64,000 nucleotides of DNA from Bathynomus jamesi. Taxonomy: Eukaryota; Arthropoda; Malacostraca; Isopoda; Cirolanidae. This document shows, piece by piece, positions 12,751-24,625 of this stretch. Both the position numbers and the translations under genes were made by a program. How positions within the stretch are numbered: the first letter of the stretch is position 1; each line of letters begins with the position of its first letter. The notes beneath the pieces were generated by a model. That model saw only the letters and a list, made by a program, of their open reading frames with translations, ran no database searches and had not been told where the DNA came from. The stretch is taken from positions 1 through 64,000 of the forward strand of contig JAJOZX010000088.1 in NCBI GenBank assembly GCA_023014485.1. Reading direction: 5' to 3'.

Positions 12751-13240
12751 GTTACAACATTTAACTAGAGTTAAAGCTCATTTCATTAAACAGTGGAAAA
12801 CTGAGTACTTGATGGGTCTAAGGGAGAGACATAAACAAATGACTAAGAAGGATTGGTCTGACACAATTAAGGTAGGGGACCTTGTTCTCATACATGACAG
12901 TACTCCAAGACAATACTGGCCTCTGGCTAGAGTTTTAGAACTCAGACCAGGGGCAGACGGGGTAACAAGAGTGGTCAAATTAAGGACTTCAACGGGTGAC
13001 ACAACAAGAGACATTTCTCTTTTGTACCCTTTAGAGTCTGGACCCAAAACAATGGACTTTGGAGAACCTTCTCCACTGACAGTAACAACTGGAGACACTG
13101 AACTTCCAGTAACTATTCCTTTGACAGTAGGAGTGGTAACGCATCCTACTACAACATTGACAGACACAAGACCTCAGCGACAAACAGCATTAAAGGCGCG
13201 ACTATTTTTACAACAAAAAATAGATGCTGGGGAATTGTAA
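12734..13240 (+). pseudogene. BEL/Pao pol: C-terminal DUF5641-type domain
   Basis: The frame overlaps the preceding one by a few bases, showing a frameshift. It contains KVGDLVLIHDSTPRQYWPLA, then RVLELRPGADGVTRVVKLRT and ISLLYPLE, the usual terminal domain of BEL/Pao polyproteins. The stop at 13240 lies about 240 bp before the 3' LTR. Confidence 0.85.
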
Positions 13241-13478
13241 TTTTATCTTCTAACTTTCACTTTTTCTTTTCTTATGGTAAAGACCATAGACAGTTTCATC
13301 CTATGGATGTATATTTTCTCTTCTAATTAAATGCTACACCTTCTCCATGAGAAGGTGAGGATAGGCACTGTTAATCAGATTAACAGGCATTTACAGTCAA
13401 ATAGTTAGCTAGTCTACACTCAGACATAAAAATTGGTGACAATGACACCAAAATTTTTATCTCCCGGGGCCCCCAGTA

Positions 13479-14183
13479 TATGGAAAACTGATGAGTGGGT
13501 AGTTGGGAGGTAACGAAAATGGTTCACTGAGTAGGTAGGTAGTTAATCTAACAATTATTAAATTCCTTTTATGTCAATAACTGGGTGGATGAAACCAATT
13601 GGTTGCTCACCAGAGTTATTCTCCACACTAGTATTTATATACTGTGTGACAAGAGCGTGCTCGGTAATAGATATACATTACCGATCAACCAACCGGGAAA
13701 AAACCAAGACACGCTGGTGGAAAAAGCCCCGCGAAAGGAGAACAAAGGAGAACGAAAACGAGGAACGGGCGAGAGACGGAACTGGAGAAGGGAGAAGAGA
13801 CACCGAAGAAAGATCCCCACCAGCAAGTACGCTCTCGACAATTAACAAGGAGAAAGACTCTCTAATAACTAGCAGTAAGTGACTAATTGTGTTTTTAACC
13901 CAGTTACTAGATCATTAAATTAAGCTGGGTCAGACAACTTAGGCCTACATTGTGGCCTAAGACCCAGCATCAACTCATAGCTTAACAAAGGTGAAGGTAG
14001 ATTGCCCTAACCTAATTTGGTGAGGAATCCTACTGTGGACCTCAATTTATCTGCCCGCTCTGGACCATTTCCGGAATCTCTAGGCTGACCCCTACAGGGC
14101 TAGACTTAATCTACTCTATAGTTAGACTGGAGATATAAGGGGTGGGTTAATTGTGGACCAATTCATACAGAGCATTTTTCACA
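13479..14183 (+). repeat. 3' long terminal repeat of BEL/Pao element 1
   Basis: About 705 bp, matching the 5' repeat. It starts after CCCGGGGCCCCCAGTA, which is not the purine run expected of a polypurine tract, and ends TTTTTCACA next to the GAAT target duplication. Confidence 0.9.
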
Positions 14184-14187
14184 GAAT

Positions 14188-15215
14188 ATCGCTACGGTCA
14201 TAGACATAATACCTTTTGACAATAGTAATACTTTAGATAATAATGTGGTTAGTGAAAGGAAGGTAATGCGCTATATTGCTAAAATGAAATTGCGTAAATC
14301 AAAGGGACCGGATTCCATATATCCCATACAACTAAAAGAATTGAAAGAAAGCATTGTTATGCCGCTAATAAATATTTTTAATGCGTCTACAGTATTTCTG
14401 AGGGGTGCGTACCAGATAATTTCAAGTTAGCAAATGTAACACCTATTTTTAAGAAAGGCGATAAAGGCGCGGCGGGAAATTATAGGCCAATCAGTTTAAC
14501 GTCTGTTGTAGGTAAGCTACTGGAATCAATAATTAAGGATCGTATAGTCGAACTCTTAGAATTACATAACTTGATTAGAAATACAAAGCACGGTTTTAGG
14601 CGAAACAAATCTTGCTGAACTAATCTTTTAGAATTTTTTCAAACGTGGTTGAAGTTTACGATAGTCATCAGGTGGTAGATGTAGTGTATTTAGATTTTCA
14701 AAAAGCTTTTGACACCCTACTACACAAAAGACTCATTGAAAAAACTAAAGCTCATGGAATCAGGGTGTAGTAATAAATTGGATAGAAGAGTGGTTGCAAG
14801 GTAGGAAACAGAGGGTGGTCGTTGATGGAGCGGAGTCGTGTTGGGCTAATGCAGCGAGCGGCGTTCCTCTGGGTTCTGTATTGGGCCCCTTGCTTTTTCT
14901 TATATATTTAACAATTTAGATGTCGGCCTAGTCAGTACAGTTTCAAAGTTTGCGGATGACACGAAGTTGGGTGGTAGGGCAATTAATGATGAAGATAGAG
15001 GTAAAATCCAGGAAGATCTGAACAAAATCATTGATTGGTCAGTCACATGGCAATTGAGATTTAACGTGGATAAGTGCAAAATTTTGCATATAGGTTCGCG
15101 TAACGGTAATTTTGCGTGTAGTATGTCAGGGAAGGAGTTGGCAGGCGTAGAACAGGAAAACTATTTAGGAGTTATCGTCACTGGTGATCTAAAAGTGGCA
15201 AAACAAAGTATAGCA
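14188..15215 (+). pseudogene. CR1-like LINE ORF2, reverse transcriptase half (copy 1)
   Basis: Continuation of the ORF2 cut at 8144. Visible motifs are RKSKGPDSIYPIQLKELKES (about 14296-14350), YRPISLTSVVGKLLES (about 14480-14527), VVYLDFQKAFDT (about 14680-14715), SGVPLGSVLGPLLFLIY and FADDTKLGGRAINDEDRG (about 14950-15003). Homology to copy 2 ends at about 15215, so the last ~180 codons and the 3' UTR are lost. Frame changes occur throughout. Confidence 0.88.
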
Positions 15216-15239
15216 GCGGTAGTAGTATAGCCGCGTTTT

Positions 15240-17155
15240 GGGAGACAGACATGGATCAATTTGAAAATTTTCCCCTCACCGTCCTTCATGACGGTCCTTT
15301 ATAAGGTGTCTTTCATGGTCTTTCATGAGAAAAGAATAAAAAACAAAATATTAAAAAAAATTATTAACGCTTAAACTAATCCAGGACTGCATCATCATTA
15401 GGATTTCACTTCATCTATAGTTCATATTTTAAAAACTCTTTACAGCATTACTTCACCTATGGACCATTTTATGTTTGCATAGTTAGTATATATATATAAA
15501 TAAATGAATAAAGATTTTGATAATCTCGATGTCCAAAACATTTTGACTGCAGAAATGTCGGGGCACTTATGGTATTGCTCTCAAATTAGCGGGTATGCAC
15601 CTCTGATAAAACTAAACGTATGTCATTCAGATGTAGAGTTAATTTGTGGGTGGAATGTCACTAACGTATTTGAAAGTAATGCAATCGGCTCCTTTTAAAG
15701 AGATCAGCTGCTTACTTTGTCTTAAATCCCCGTTAGAAACATTTATACCACATAAAAGTATTGTCGAATTTTCACTCGGAACCTGAACTCTTTACTCTTA
15801 AATGTTCGCTTTATCTTTAAAGTTCTCTATTTCCTTTCAATCTCTCTACTATGCTATGCTTTAAAACCTTCATTTACCTTCTTCATTTTCTTACATCTTT
15901 TATCAGAGCTTCCTAAACAAACATTCTCGTATGAGCCATCCTGACTGCCGTTGTTTGTAGCCTTTTGTACCCATTGTTATATTACATATTCTTGTCATTT
16001 GTTTTCGTTTGTGCAATAACCTCAGTAAAATAACGACATTGTAATGAGCTAGAAGATTTCAACACGCGACACGTCGGTACATGTATAGGCTTCAGCTGAA
16101 ATTTGACTATGAGAAGATAAGCAGCCATCTTATTCATGTAGACATAGTTTAACTTTTCATACTAAGCGAATGTATACTTAACAAGCTCTTCAAACGCTTG
16201 CAGGAAGATTAAAACTTTGAATATAAATTGCCTTAAAATAATATAGCTGTCTTATCGTCATTATTTCTAAATGTGGAAAACATCATGCGTTTATTCGCTC
16301 TGTAGCTACTTATTTGATTGACATGTATTGCACAGAGCGATGATGGTGTCTGCAATATTAACACTTTCTGTCCCAAATTATTGTTTTGAGCTAAAGAAAT
16401 TTTTTAACAATTAAAAATGTTAAAATTAGATATGAAAACGAAACTTTGCTTAGAAATAATTAATTACTGTACACTAGAAATTATATAGCGTCATTCACGC
16501 TATCAATTAATAAGAGACACTAACATAACTTTGATACTTTGAATGGAACAAATAATAACAATATTTGTCCTTTGCTAAACACAAAGGTCAACCATACTGT
16601 TTCGAACCATTAAAGCAGTTTTTGTCGTTTGCTAAACATAATGTTACATCACACTTTCTGCACTATAGACGAGAGTAACCCTTCATACAGTTTCTGCATC
16701 TCTTTTTGGGTTCTCAATGCTCTGGCCAATGTCCAAAAACTACCAGATATTGCTATACAGTTTATTGTTATATTCAAATGCCATAAACCATCAATGAAGC
16801 TAATCTGAGGAAAATACACGTACTTTTTTTTGATGATGCCATATGGAATCGCTGGCGCAGAAAGGGTTAATACTGAGACTAAGTTTACGTCATTAATAAG
16901 CTGTGGGAAAAAACCTGTATTATTAATGACTGGTGTGTACATATTTAGCTTCTATTTCCCCATAACTAATACAATGAAGGATGTTAGAATGAAAAGCAAT
17001 CTAATACAAAACAAGAAATTTATTATCAGTACAAATATAATACACAGAAAATGGTTAAAAGTGCATGGTAAACAGTGGTACAAAGAACATATAATAAAAA
17101 AGATGTAACAGATACATACATAATTAAATATGACTAAGCATTACAAGGGATGCAT
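15240..17155. other. AT-rich sequence without a recognised gene
   Basis: I see no conserved protein, RNA or matched terminal repeats. The longest open frames (97 codons at 16942-16649, 92 codons at 16830-17108) overlap each other on opposite strands and resemble nothing I know. It may be the decayed flank of the polymerase B-bearing element that begins at 17159. Confidence 0.5.
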
Positions 17156-17158
17156 CTA

Positions 17159-18777
17159 GTCGATACAGTATCCAAAGGGTACGGTGTCGTAGCTGCCAAG
17201 CATCTGGTACCGTTTCCTGTAGATGTTACGACAAACCTTCGTACCCCTAAGTTCCTTCACGCCCCCTAATTTCTGTACTCTGAAGTTATGAGTCCCCACA
17301 ACCAGGTGGGGTGGTTGGTCATTACCATCGTCTTCTAAGCTCACTAGATCTTTGAGCGATTCAAAGTTAACGATCTGGTGGTTGGCATGGTTAAGCGTAA
17401 TGCTCTTAGCCTTCACGATGTACTTGTACTCATCCCCTACCCTCACGCGCACACCATAAGTTTTTGGGCCTGTTGAGACAAAAGAGTCGGCGTATGCGTT
17501 GTCTCCATACTCATCCTTAATCTAATCAGTCAACTCTCCAAGAAATTCCCCAATAGGAGGCATATATTCACCTGCCCTCTCCGTGAATATCACACTATCT
17601 GTATCAGCGTACAGAACTCGTTGCCCGAGAGAATGAAACAGAGGCCACAGCTTGATACGTGCGTAGGCTGTCGTGAAACTGGCTACAGGTATATTTGTAA
17701 CACGCGATGTGTCTGTAGCCAATTCGGTAATGTTGTACCTTATTATGTACGTATTACCTACATTCACGATTTCCATAACTTCTTTATCGTTAGCGTTTGC
17801 ATAATAGATGAACGTTCCCCTTGTCTGTATTTTGTGCAAATTTTCTCCAAAGACTATTTAGGCACAACTTTGCGCTTAAGCACTTACCAGGGTTCCTCAC
17901 AATTTGGGAACGGTCAAGTTGTATCCCTTCACAGTCACGGTAACGCTGAATATAAGCCGAATATATGCTGAATATAAGCCTGATGCTTCTACCTTATCCT
18001 TCAAAAAAATATTTATATATGGTGTGAAAAGGTTGGGGAGCTCTGAAACCTCCACACCTCATATATCTTCAGTATTCTGTACCCGTGACGAACGGCTAGG
18101 GACAGTTCAGGATTTGCATATACGCCTCTGAGCTTCCTCTGGTTGATCGTTGATTACCGACGGGTAAGATCAGCATCGTAAATCGCGAGGGGGAAGCACG
18201 TCTACAAAAGAAAGACCGAAATAGTTCTTGTTCAAATTAGCTGAGAACTCCTCGATTTTGGGCAGGGCTGGCTGGTCCTACCAGTTTTTCAGGCGCACCT
18301 ACGGGGTACGGATCGTTCTTCATCAAGTACGGGTATAAAGAGCAGCAATCGTAGTAGTGAAGCTTCACCTCATCCGTAGGCGGAAAATAAAGTTTGAAGG
18401 GATTTGTGCGTCCTCCAAACAAGCTGTCACCGCATTTGAGAGGGTCCAACACCATTGTACGTTTGATGGCTCTTATTTCTTCGCGATACTGCTCATCGGT
18501 TTACATCTGTGCATCATATTCATGCTCCCACAAAACTTTGTGAGTGAACTGTGAACTTATAAGCTGATCGCGGTTACGAGTCCATGCAAGGCTTTCGGCT
18601 CGGGATTTTCCATGGAGATCCCCTGTGACGGCACACTCAGGGTGTGGACATCTATTCCAGCAGCAGCCTTTAAAGGAGTACACCGTCTTTTCACCAGTGG
18701 TTGGATCCTCACTTAAGCCGTCCACCCAAAAACCACGGCCATTGATCTTAATGGCAACTTCCCCCGTGTTGCGAGCG

Positions 18778-18831
<54 letters not shown>

Positions 18832-19543
18832 CCTGTCTGCAGTTGTATGTGTGTGGACCAGTAAATAGCCTTATACCCATAACTGCGCGTGGCGTTTCGT
18901 GGAATAACGGCCAATGTATCTTTAGGCATGAAGTTATTCTTGAATACAGTAAAACATAATGAGGCTATCGTGGTTGCAGCTTGTAGTGGATCACAGTTAA
19001 AACGGGTTATGTATATACTTCTAAAGGCTTGAAAGCATACTCTAAGTACACGTATGTCATTCACACAATAACGTTCACACTCATACGCTATATTTTAAGG
19101 ATTACCTTCATTAAAGCTGCTGTAGTAGTGGTCAAAATCTTCACGTTCACCTGTACTCATACATTCATAGTTAAAGTAATGTTTTGTCGGTGGCGGTCCG
19201 ACATAATTTAAAGTGTCTTGAGTGAGGAATGTGTAAGGGAAGTACCTTTTGATACTTCTGCACCCACACCCATCGCCTTGGGTAGCTTAGCTAATTTACA
19301 AGGTGTGAATAATGAAGTGTCTTTAAACTGTACATTTCCCCTTATTTGCATCTGTATAAGCTTGTTTCCTCTTTTCAAGGGATCACCTTTAAATATTTCC
19401 GATGATTCGTGCTCAAGTAGCTCCTTATAAACGAACTGTGTGACAAATTTTGCGGCGTTGTGGGCAAGAATATACACAGTAATTTTTTATAACTTGTCCG
19501 CTAACTTGACAATATAGTTCACAAAGAGTTTCACGGGACTGTC
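17159..19543 (-). pseudogene. Polinton-type family B DNA polymerase, C-terminal two thirds (broken)
   Basis: A minus-strand relic of a protein-primed-type family B DNA polymerase. In order: exonuclease II region VYILAHNAAKFVTQFVYKEL (about 19480-19420), a YECMSTGEREDF segment (about 19175), LCFTVFKNNFMPKDTLAVIP (about 18955-18895), FWVDGLSEDP and SFKGCCWNRCPHP (about 18740-18640), motif A HYYDCCSLYPYL (about 18360-18325), motif B-like LCLNSLWRKFAQ (about 17865-17830) and motif C YADTDSVIF (about 17612-17586). The frame breaks several times and a (TA)n tract is inserted at 18781-18831. The N-terminal part lies at 22709-24293, beyond a hAT-like transposon. The closest known families are Polinton/Maverick and related adintovirus- or bidnavirus-type polymerases; no capsid, integrase or ATPase gene was seen nearby. 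Confidence 0.82.
18781..18831. repeat. (TA)n microsatellite inside the polymerase B pseudogene
   Basis: About 50 bp of alternating TA between codons for the TG and KHARNTGEVAI segments. It is a later expansion, since conserved polymerase sequence continues on both sides. Confidence 0.92.
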
Positions 19544-20055
19544 GTGTGCAATAGGGCGGAGTGAAAAACTCATTTTTCGAATTTCAAATTAGCTAGTGTG
19601 GAAAATGTGTGGAGTAGTGAGGAAATAAGCTGGTATAAATTTAAAATCATAACATTAATATCTTCAGGTGCCACAATGACCTTCAATATTGAAAAAAATT
19701 GAAAAAAGCAGATTTTAACCAATAATTACAGAAGAGTCCACGATGCACAATAGACAAGAATTTATTCACACTTGTATAAAAATAGCTCAGTCAACCTTTA
19801 AAAAAAGTTTCTATTCTCTAAAAACAGTTTTCTATAGTCAGCTCACTCAGCTGTCACGTGAGTACCTCGGTTCAGTGTAGCTGTCGCTCTCGTAGCAGGT
19901 GGGTGTTCTGTTGTTGGCGTTACTCATAGTCTAACTATATTTCTTATATATTTTGCATTTCTGTATTGTGTTGCCCTAAGTTTGCCATGTACTATTAACT
20001 GAAATTAACGTATAATTGATATTAGCTTTCTTTTTCAGATTTGTATACTTTCAAA

Positions 20056-22295
20056 ATGTCTCGAGTTTGTGCAAAATCAACCAGGGCCTCAACTGAGTGC
20101 CCCATGTTTGGTATGGGGGAAGATTTGTGGCACAGGAATCTTCCTACATACGAAGGAGTTTTTAAATATTACTTGTTTGTAAGAAACGATTTGAAACAGA
20201 ATACTAATAAAGATCCTTCAATATCTCAAATATTAGAACAAGTTGTTGATAAATTGAAAACAATTTGGGAAAGTGCTTCCGTCCCAATTCTGTCAGACAG
20301 GCGAATTGAAACAATGTTCAGAAGCTACCACGAAAAGTATCGTGTCATTATGAAGCCATACCAAAGCAGAAAAAATTCTGAAGCTTACAAAGCAAAGATT
20401 GATATGTTCAAAAAAGAAGCACACACGAAACTTTTTGACATTGCAGCGTGCAAGTGCAAAGTACTAACACAATGTTCTTGTCCTAAAGAAAAAACGGTTC
20501 CAAAGGAAGAAGTGACGTTCCTCTTAGATCAAAGGAGTGAAAGAAAACTGTTTATTGATAGAGTAGATATTACACTCTCAAAGAAAAAAGCATCTACGTT
20601 GCTAAGAAAGCAAAAGAAGCTGTGAGGCTCACCAAAGAATCTTCACAGGAGAAATTGCAGGATACAAATGTTGAATTATCATCATCGACATCAAATAGTG
20701 AAAGTGAATCTGGCGAAATATCAGACGATACATTTCCAGAGCCAGTTAGCTCGAAGAGAAAGCTCGAACAACCTGAAGAACAATTATTCAAGAAAAGGAA
20801 AACTACAAATCTACCTTCAGTGGCTACTGCTTGTGACAGGACTGCAGTTTCAGATCGAGCTGCAGCATTCATTGTTAGTGCAGTATTGCAAGATATTGGA
20901 GAAGTTTCTATTGACAATACATCTGAAGTAGTGGATAGGAGTAAAATCAGAAGAGAAAGACAAAAGAAGAGATCAGAAATTATGAAATATCAAAATCAGG
21001 TCCCAATCAGAGGAATCTATTTTGATGGTCGAAAAGATTCTACACTCTTCCAAGAAAAAAAGAGTCCAAAGTATATCAGAAGAAGGTAACAGAAGAACAT
21101 ATCACTTTAGTGAGAGAACCTGGTTCAGATTATTTGGGCCATTATTCTGTGAATTCTGGATCAGCTGAAGAAATATGTAAAGGAATGTTTGAGTATATTG
21201 GAAATAATGACATGAACCTGGAAAACCTTGTTGCCATTGGATGCGATGGTGCAGCAGTCAACACTGGAGAAAAGGGAGGCGTTATAAGGCTTATAGAATT
21301 GAAGCTGAAGAAGCCAGTTCAACATTTAGTGTGCCAGCTCCATGCCAATGAATTGCCATTACGCCATTTAGTTGCAAAGCTGGATGGAAAAACATCTGGC
21401 CCCCGCGGATTCACCGGTCCTATTGGCAGGGAATTAGAGAACTGTGAGTCTTCCTATTGTCGAGTTTGAAAGGATTGATGCTGAGGAACCAACTGTAGAC
21501 TGTGAAGATCTTAGCACCGACCAAAAATATCTAATTGATATTCATCAGGCCATAACAAAGGGATATTGCTCTCCAGATCTTGCTCATCGTAGTCCAGGCA
21601 AAATGGCACATTCACGATGGCTGACTACAGCAAATCGTTTGCTTCGTCTATACGTTTCAACTGTAAGTCCATCTGAGAACCTCATGAACATTGCTTCTTT
21701 TATAATGAAGGTCTACATCCCAATGTGGTTTTCTATTAAGCAAAGTCCGTCTTTTGTCAATGGCTCAAACATGTTTTCAAAACTATTGAACTAACAAGAA
21801 CACTGAATGACGAAGTAAAGGATATTGTAAACCCTGTCATACAAAGAAATGCATTTTTTGCAAATCCAGAAAATATTCTAGCATCAATGATTCATGATGA
21901 CCGCAGCGCCATAAGAGAATTAGCGTGGAGGCGAATAAAGAAAGCAAGGCAAACAAACAAGGAAAAAGTTGTGAGGCGTTTCACAGCACCTGTTATTCAA
22001 TTTGAAGCTACTGATTATACTGATTTAATTAATTGGCAAAAATGCATTGTCACTGAACCACCTGTGACAAGACACCTGACAGAAAATGAGATTGAAGAAT
22101 TCATAGAAAAAAGAGTACCCCTCATTCGAGAAATTCCCTTGTCATACACAAGTAGTAGAAAGAATGGTAAAATTAGTGACTGAAGCATCATCAAAAGTAT
22201 TTGGATTGAACGCGCGAGATGGCTTCATAAGATCAACACTTCAGTCACGTAAAAAAATGCCATCATTCGAAAGTAAAGCTGAATATAAAGTTTAA
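20056..22295 (+). pseudogene. hAT-like transposase A (frameshifted)
   Basis: The ATG at 20056 follows a TTTTTCAG splice-acceptor-like sequence. The N-terminal part (20056-20625) is lysine-rich and has a CKCKVLTQCSC cysteine cluster. Frames then continue 20622-21089, 21110-21469, 21444-21794, 21887-22183 and to a stop at about 22295. Conserved core motifs are IYFDGRKDSTL (about 21015), LVAIGCDGAAVNTGEKGGVI (about 21228-21287), CQLHANELPLRHL (about 21334), GPRGFTGPIGRELENCE and SPGKMAHSRWLTTANRLLRL (about 21592-21651), i.e. Asp positions plus a C..H..EL and HxRW core, reminiscent of hAT catalytic domains. At least four frameshifts inactivate it. AATAAA overlaps the stop and could serve as the poly(A) signal. 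Confidence 0.82.
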
Positions 22296-22325
22296 ATAAA
22301 ACGTTAATAGAAAAAACATGCGCAA

Positions 22326-22391
22326 GGATGGGTGGTTGGGAGGGCATGGGTGGAGCTCGACACGCAGCCACCTCCTCGTGGTGAGTTCTGG
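22326..22391 (+). other. Conserved 3' non-coding block, copy in element A
   Basis: GGGTGGTTGGGAGGGC, then GGTGGAGCTCGACACGCAGC and CACCTCCTCGTGGTGAGTTC lie just after the transposase stop. The same order of sequence follows the transposase stop in element B (32556-32623), although the transposases themselves have diverged. CCAC/GTGG can pair as a short hairpin. Confidence 0.75.
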
Positions 22392-22708
22392 ATTATTTAG
22401 ATCATTAATCAAAAGAACATTGATCTAAATAAACTAAGAGCTGCGTAATTCAGTAACTATTTTGGTAATTGGAACACTTAATATATAATAATAACAAGTA
22501 AGTTTGTTATTGTACTAATGCAGAATATAAGAAAATCATTATATTTCACTTTTTTCGACGGCTTTGTGGCACCTGAAGATATAAGTTCGCAGGACTAATA
22601 TTTATGCACAGTCATTATCTATAGCACCCACATTTTTTCCGCACTAGCCATATTTGAATTTCGAAAAAAAGTTTAAAAACCTGATTTTCGATCCGCCCTA
22701 GTGTGCAA

Positions 22709-24293
22709 TCGTCTTAAAAATGTTTGTCCGCTTACCACATTTGTGACACTCATCACACTCGACTTCTATGTACTCGTGACAGATAGTCTGACTTACGAGT
22801 AAATGTGAAATAACCTCTTCTGTTTCAGCAGCCGTATATGTTTCTATATCGTAGTACACAGTTATACAAGGTCTATTTTTAGGCTTACGTCTTTCATATA
22901 ACAAACATACATGCTTTACACCGTCCGCCTTCTATTCCTTGTGGCATGTAGAACAGTGAATTTCATCACATTTATGCTTGAATTTACCCCATCTATCTTG
23001 TGTGAAACATACCTCACTCACAAATCCTCATTTTCCTGCACGTGCCATTCGCTTTATGGTGCGCAAAACAGATGTTATTGAAAAACATGCGCTTACATAC
23101 ATTACAGTCGCGCTTCTCAGTTTCAACTACCCGACTTTCACACCTGGGGCTCTTACACTGACCGCAAACCATGTGACAGTCCTTACAATGTTTCAACAGA
23201 TCATTCGTAAACTCGAGACAACCCTTACACAAATCGTGTTGTCTTCCATACTTTCGACTTTTGTCATAGTTTACGTAAAGATCTCTGATGCGTCTAATAG
23301 GAAGATAAGTTGCTCTCACCAGCCCTAAAACAAGGAGAGGCTTTGTACGTTCCCTCACGCAGCTTTTAAATGCATATGTTGTTCGCCCATTTTGATCCAG
23401 ATCAAACACGGCAATCCTAACTTTCATCTGTTCTTCTACTTTCGTCAACTCTTCAGGACCTGTATTACAGTTAAAATCAAGTTTATAATCTTCAGCCAGT
23501 TTTTGTGCTCTTTCTACGACTGCTTCCAGTCGCAAACTTCTAGACGCCTTGTTTAGCGTGGTAAACATATGAGACAGGATTATAGCTATAAAGCCACAAC
23601 CACGCTCGGAGTTTATGTGACGTCTGTAAATAGGCTGAGAATAGAAGTTAAGTGTATAAGGCGTGGCCGTGTGTCCCACAACACGGAATACGTGGTCAAT
23701 TTCAACCGTGAAATTCTCCAAGCTACTGTAAACTTTGAACCACTTTGAGAAGCTTGCGCAAAGCGTGAAAGGATGTAGTCAACATCTTCTGTCACCAGGT
23801 GCCTGTAAGGTATTACTATCCAGAACTGATCCCTATCCTCGCTATTTGGATCAAGCCCAAACGCCAACCTTACTCGGGTCTCCCGATCATCATTGTTCTG
23901 AAGAGCATATGCGATGATGCATCGGACTACGTTGGGAAATCCTTGTTCGAAACCCTTCGAATACGCGACTCCAAGATAAATTTTGACGTTGTAGCGACTT
24001 CTAGACAGTGTCAGGGTATTACTCACATTTTGCATTAAGGTAAGAGATACACCGTTGGATGAATAATAACCCATTCTCTCCGTATGGGGTCGCATTTGAA
24101 GGGAATTGGAATGTTGCAGATGTGTAAGGTTGGAGGTTTTCAGGACATTGATCAGCTGGTTCTCCCAATAATGAGTTTGTCGACGATGAAACTTGGTTCT
24201 CAGAGCTGAACGTGATGTTAAGCCTTGTTCGTTTAGCTTCCATACCGCACGTGACCGGGGAGTGATCTTCAGCAGGCATAGATCTTTTAACAC
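22709..24293 (-). pseudogene. Polinton-type family B DNA polymerase, N-terminal third (broken)
   Basis: This N-terminal part of the polymerase continues at 19543. Frames 24293-23613 and 23721-23014 overlap, marking a frameshift near 23720. They carry an LGVAYSKGFEQGFPNVVRCI segment and YRHLVTEDVDYILSRFAQAS, regions usually found upstream of the exonuclease in large polymerase B proteins of this type. A cysteine/histidine-rich zinc-binding part follows (CKGCLEFTNDLLKHCKDCH, about 23250-23190, then CNVCKRMFF). After one in-frame stop near 22930, exonuclease I appears as VYYDIETYTA (about 22860-22830). The start is uncertain; a Met codon at 24293 is the first in frame. Confidence 0.78.
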
Positions 24294-24570
24294 CTGTGGA
24301 GGTGTAGGGGTCTTGGCTGGTTACTTGAGGGGTTACTTCAATAATAGAACCGAAGAGCCCCTGGTTATCCTTTCGATCTCACTTACCGTCACTTGAGCAT
24401 GTTGGTGGTAATGGATTTCGAGATCTTTTAAAGGGTTCGTCGCACGGTGCCCTAGAAAAGAAGAGAAAATTGATGAATACGAGTTTCTTAAAAAACATGC
24501 CATACAATAGTTAGATTCTCTAGAAAAATCAAGTTCACATAGCTATCAACATTCAAATTCTGTACATGAT

Positions 24571-24571
24571 C

Positions 24572-24604
<33 letters not shown>
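24571..24604. repeat. (TA)n microsatellite
   Basis: It abuts the left end of hAT-like element C. The matching right end abuts another TA tract, so the target duplication cannot be read exactly. Confidence 0.9.
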
Positions 24605-24607
<3 letters not shown>

Positions 24608-24625
24608 GGTGGCCCTTAGTATATA

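Larger units (their letters stand above)
8145..14183 (+). mobile_element. BEL/Pao LTR retrotransposon inserted in CR1 ORF2
   Basis: Two direct long terminal repeats (8145-8859 and 13479-14183) flank an internal region with BEL/Pao pol domains in plus orientation. The host LINE reads GATGTAACGAAT then stops at 8144 and resumes GAATATCGCTACGG at 14184, giving a 4-bp target duplication GAAT. The homologous uninterrupted CR1 copy reads ACGAATATCCCTACGG at 54671-54686, an empty site that confirms both ends. Gag, protease and the first part of reverse transcriptase are absent; a ~40-bp tandem array lies in their place. Total about 6.0 kb. Confidence 0.92.
19552..22700 (+). mobile_element. hAT-like DNA transposon A, inserted in the polymerase B gene
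   Basis: The element is 3149 bp with inverted termini TAGGGCGGA / TCCGCCCTA and a looser inverted match extending about 60 bp, including TTCGAATTTCAAA and GCTAGTGTGG. It is flanked by an exact 8-bp target duplication GTGTGCAA (19544-19551 and 22701-22708). Removing it rejoins the polymerase B reading through its AH codons. An 8-bp duplication fits the hAT superfamily, and the element carries one transposase gene in plus orientation. It shares TAGGGYGG termini with the elements at 24605-28062 and 31131-33187. Confidence 0.9.

Noticed and set aside
16649..17108. Small genes of 92-97 codons
   Set aside because: The frames overlap on opposite strands, have no recognisable motif and sit in AT-rich DNA where such lengths occur by chance.
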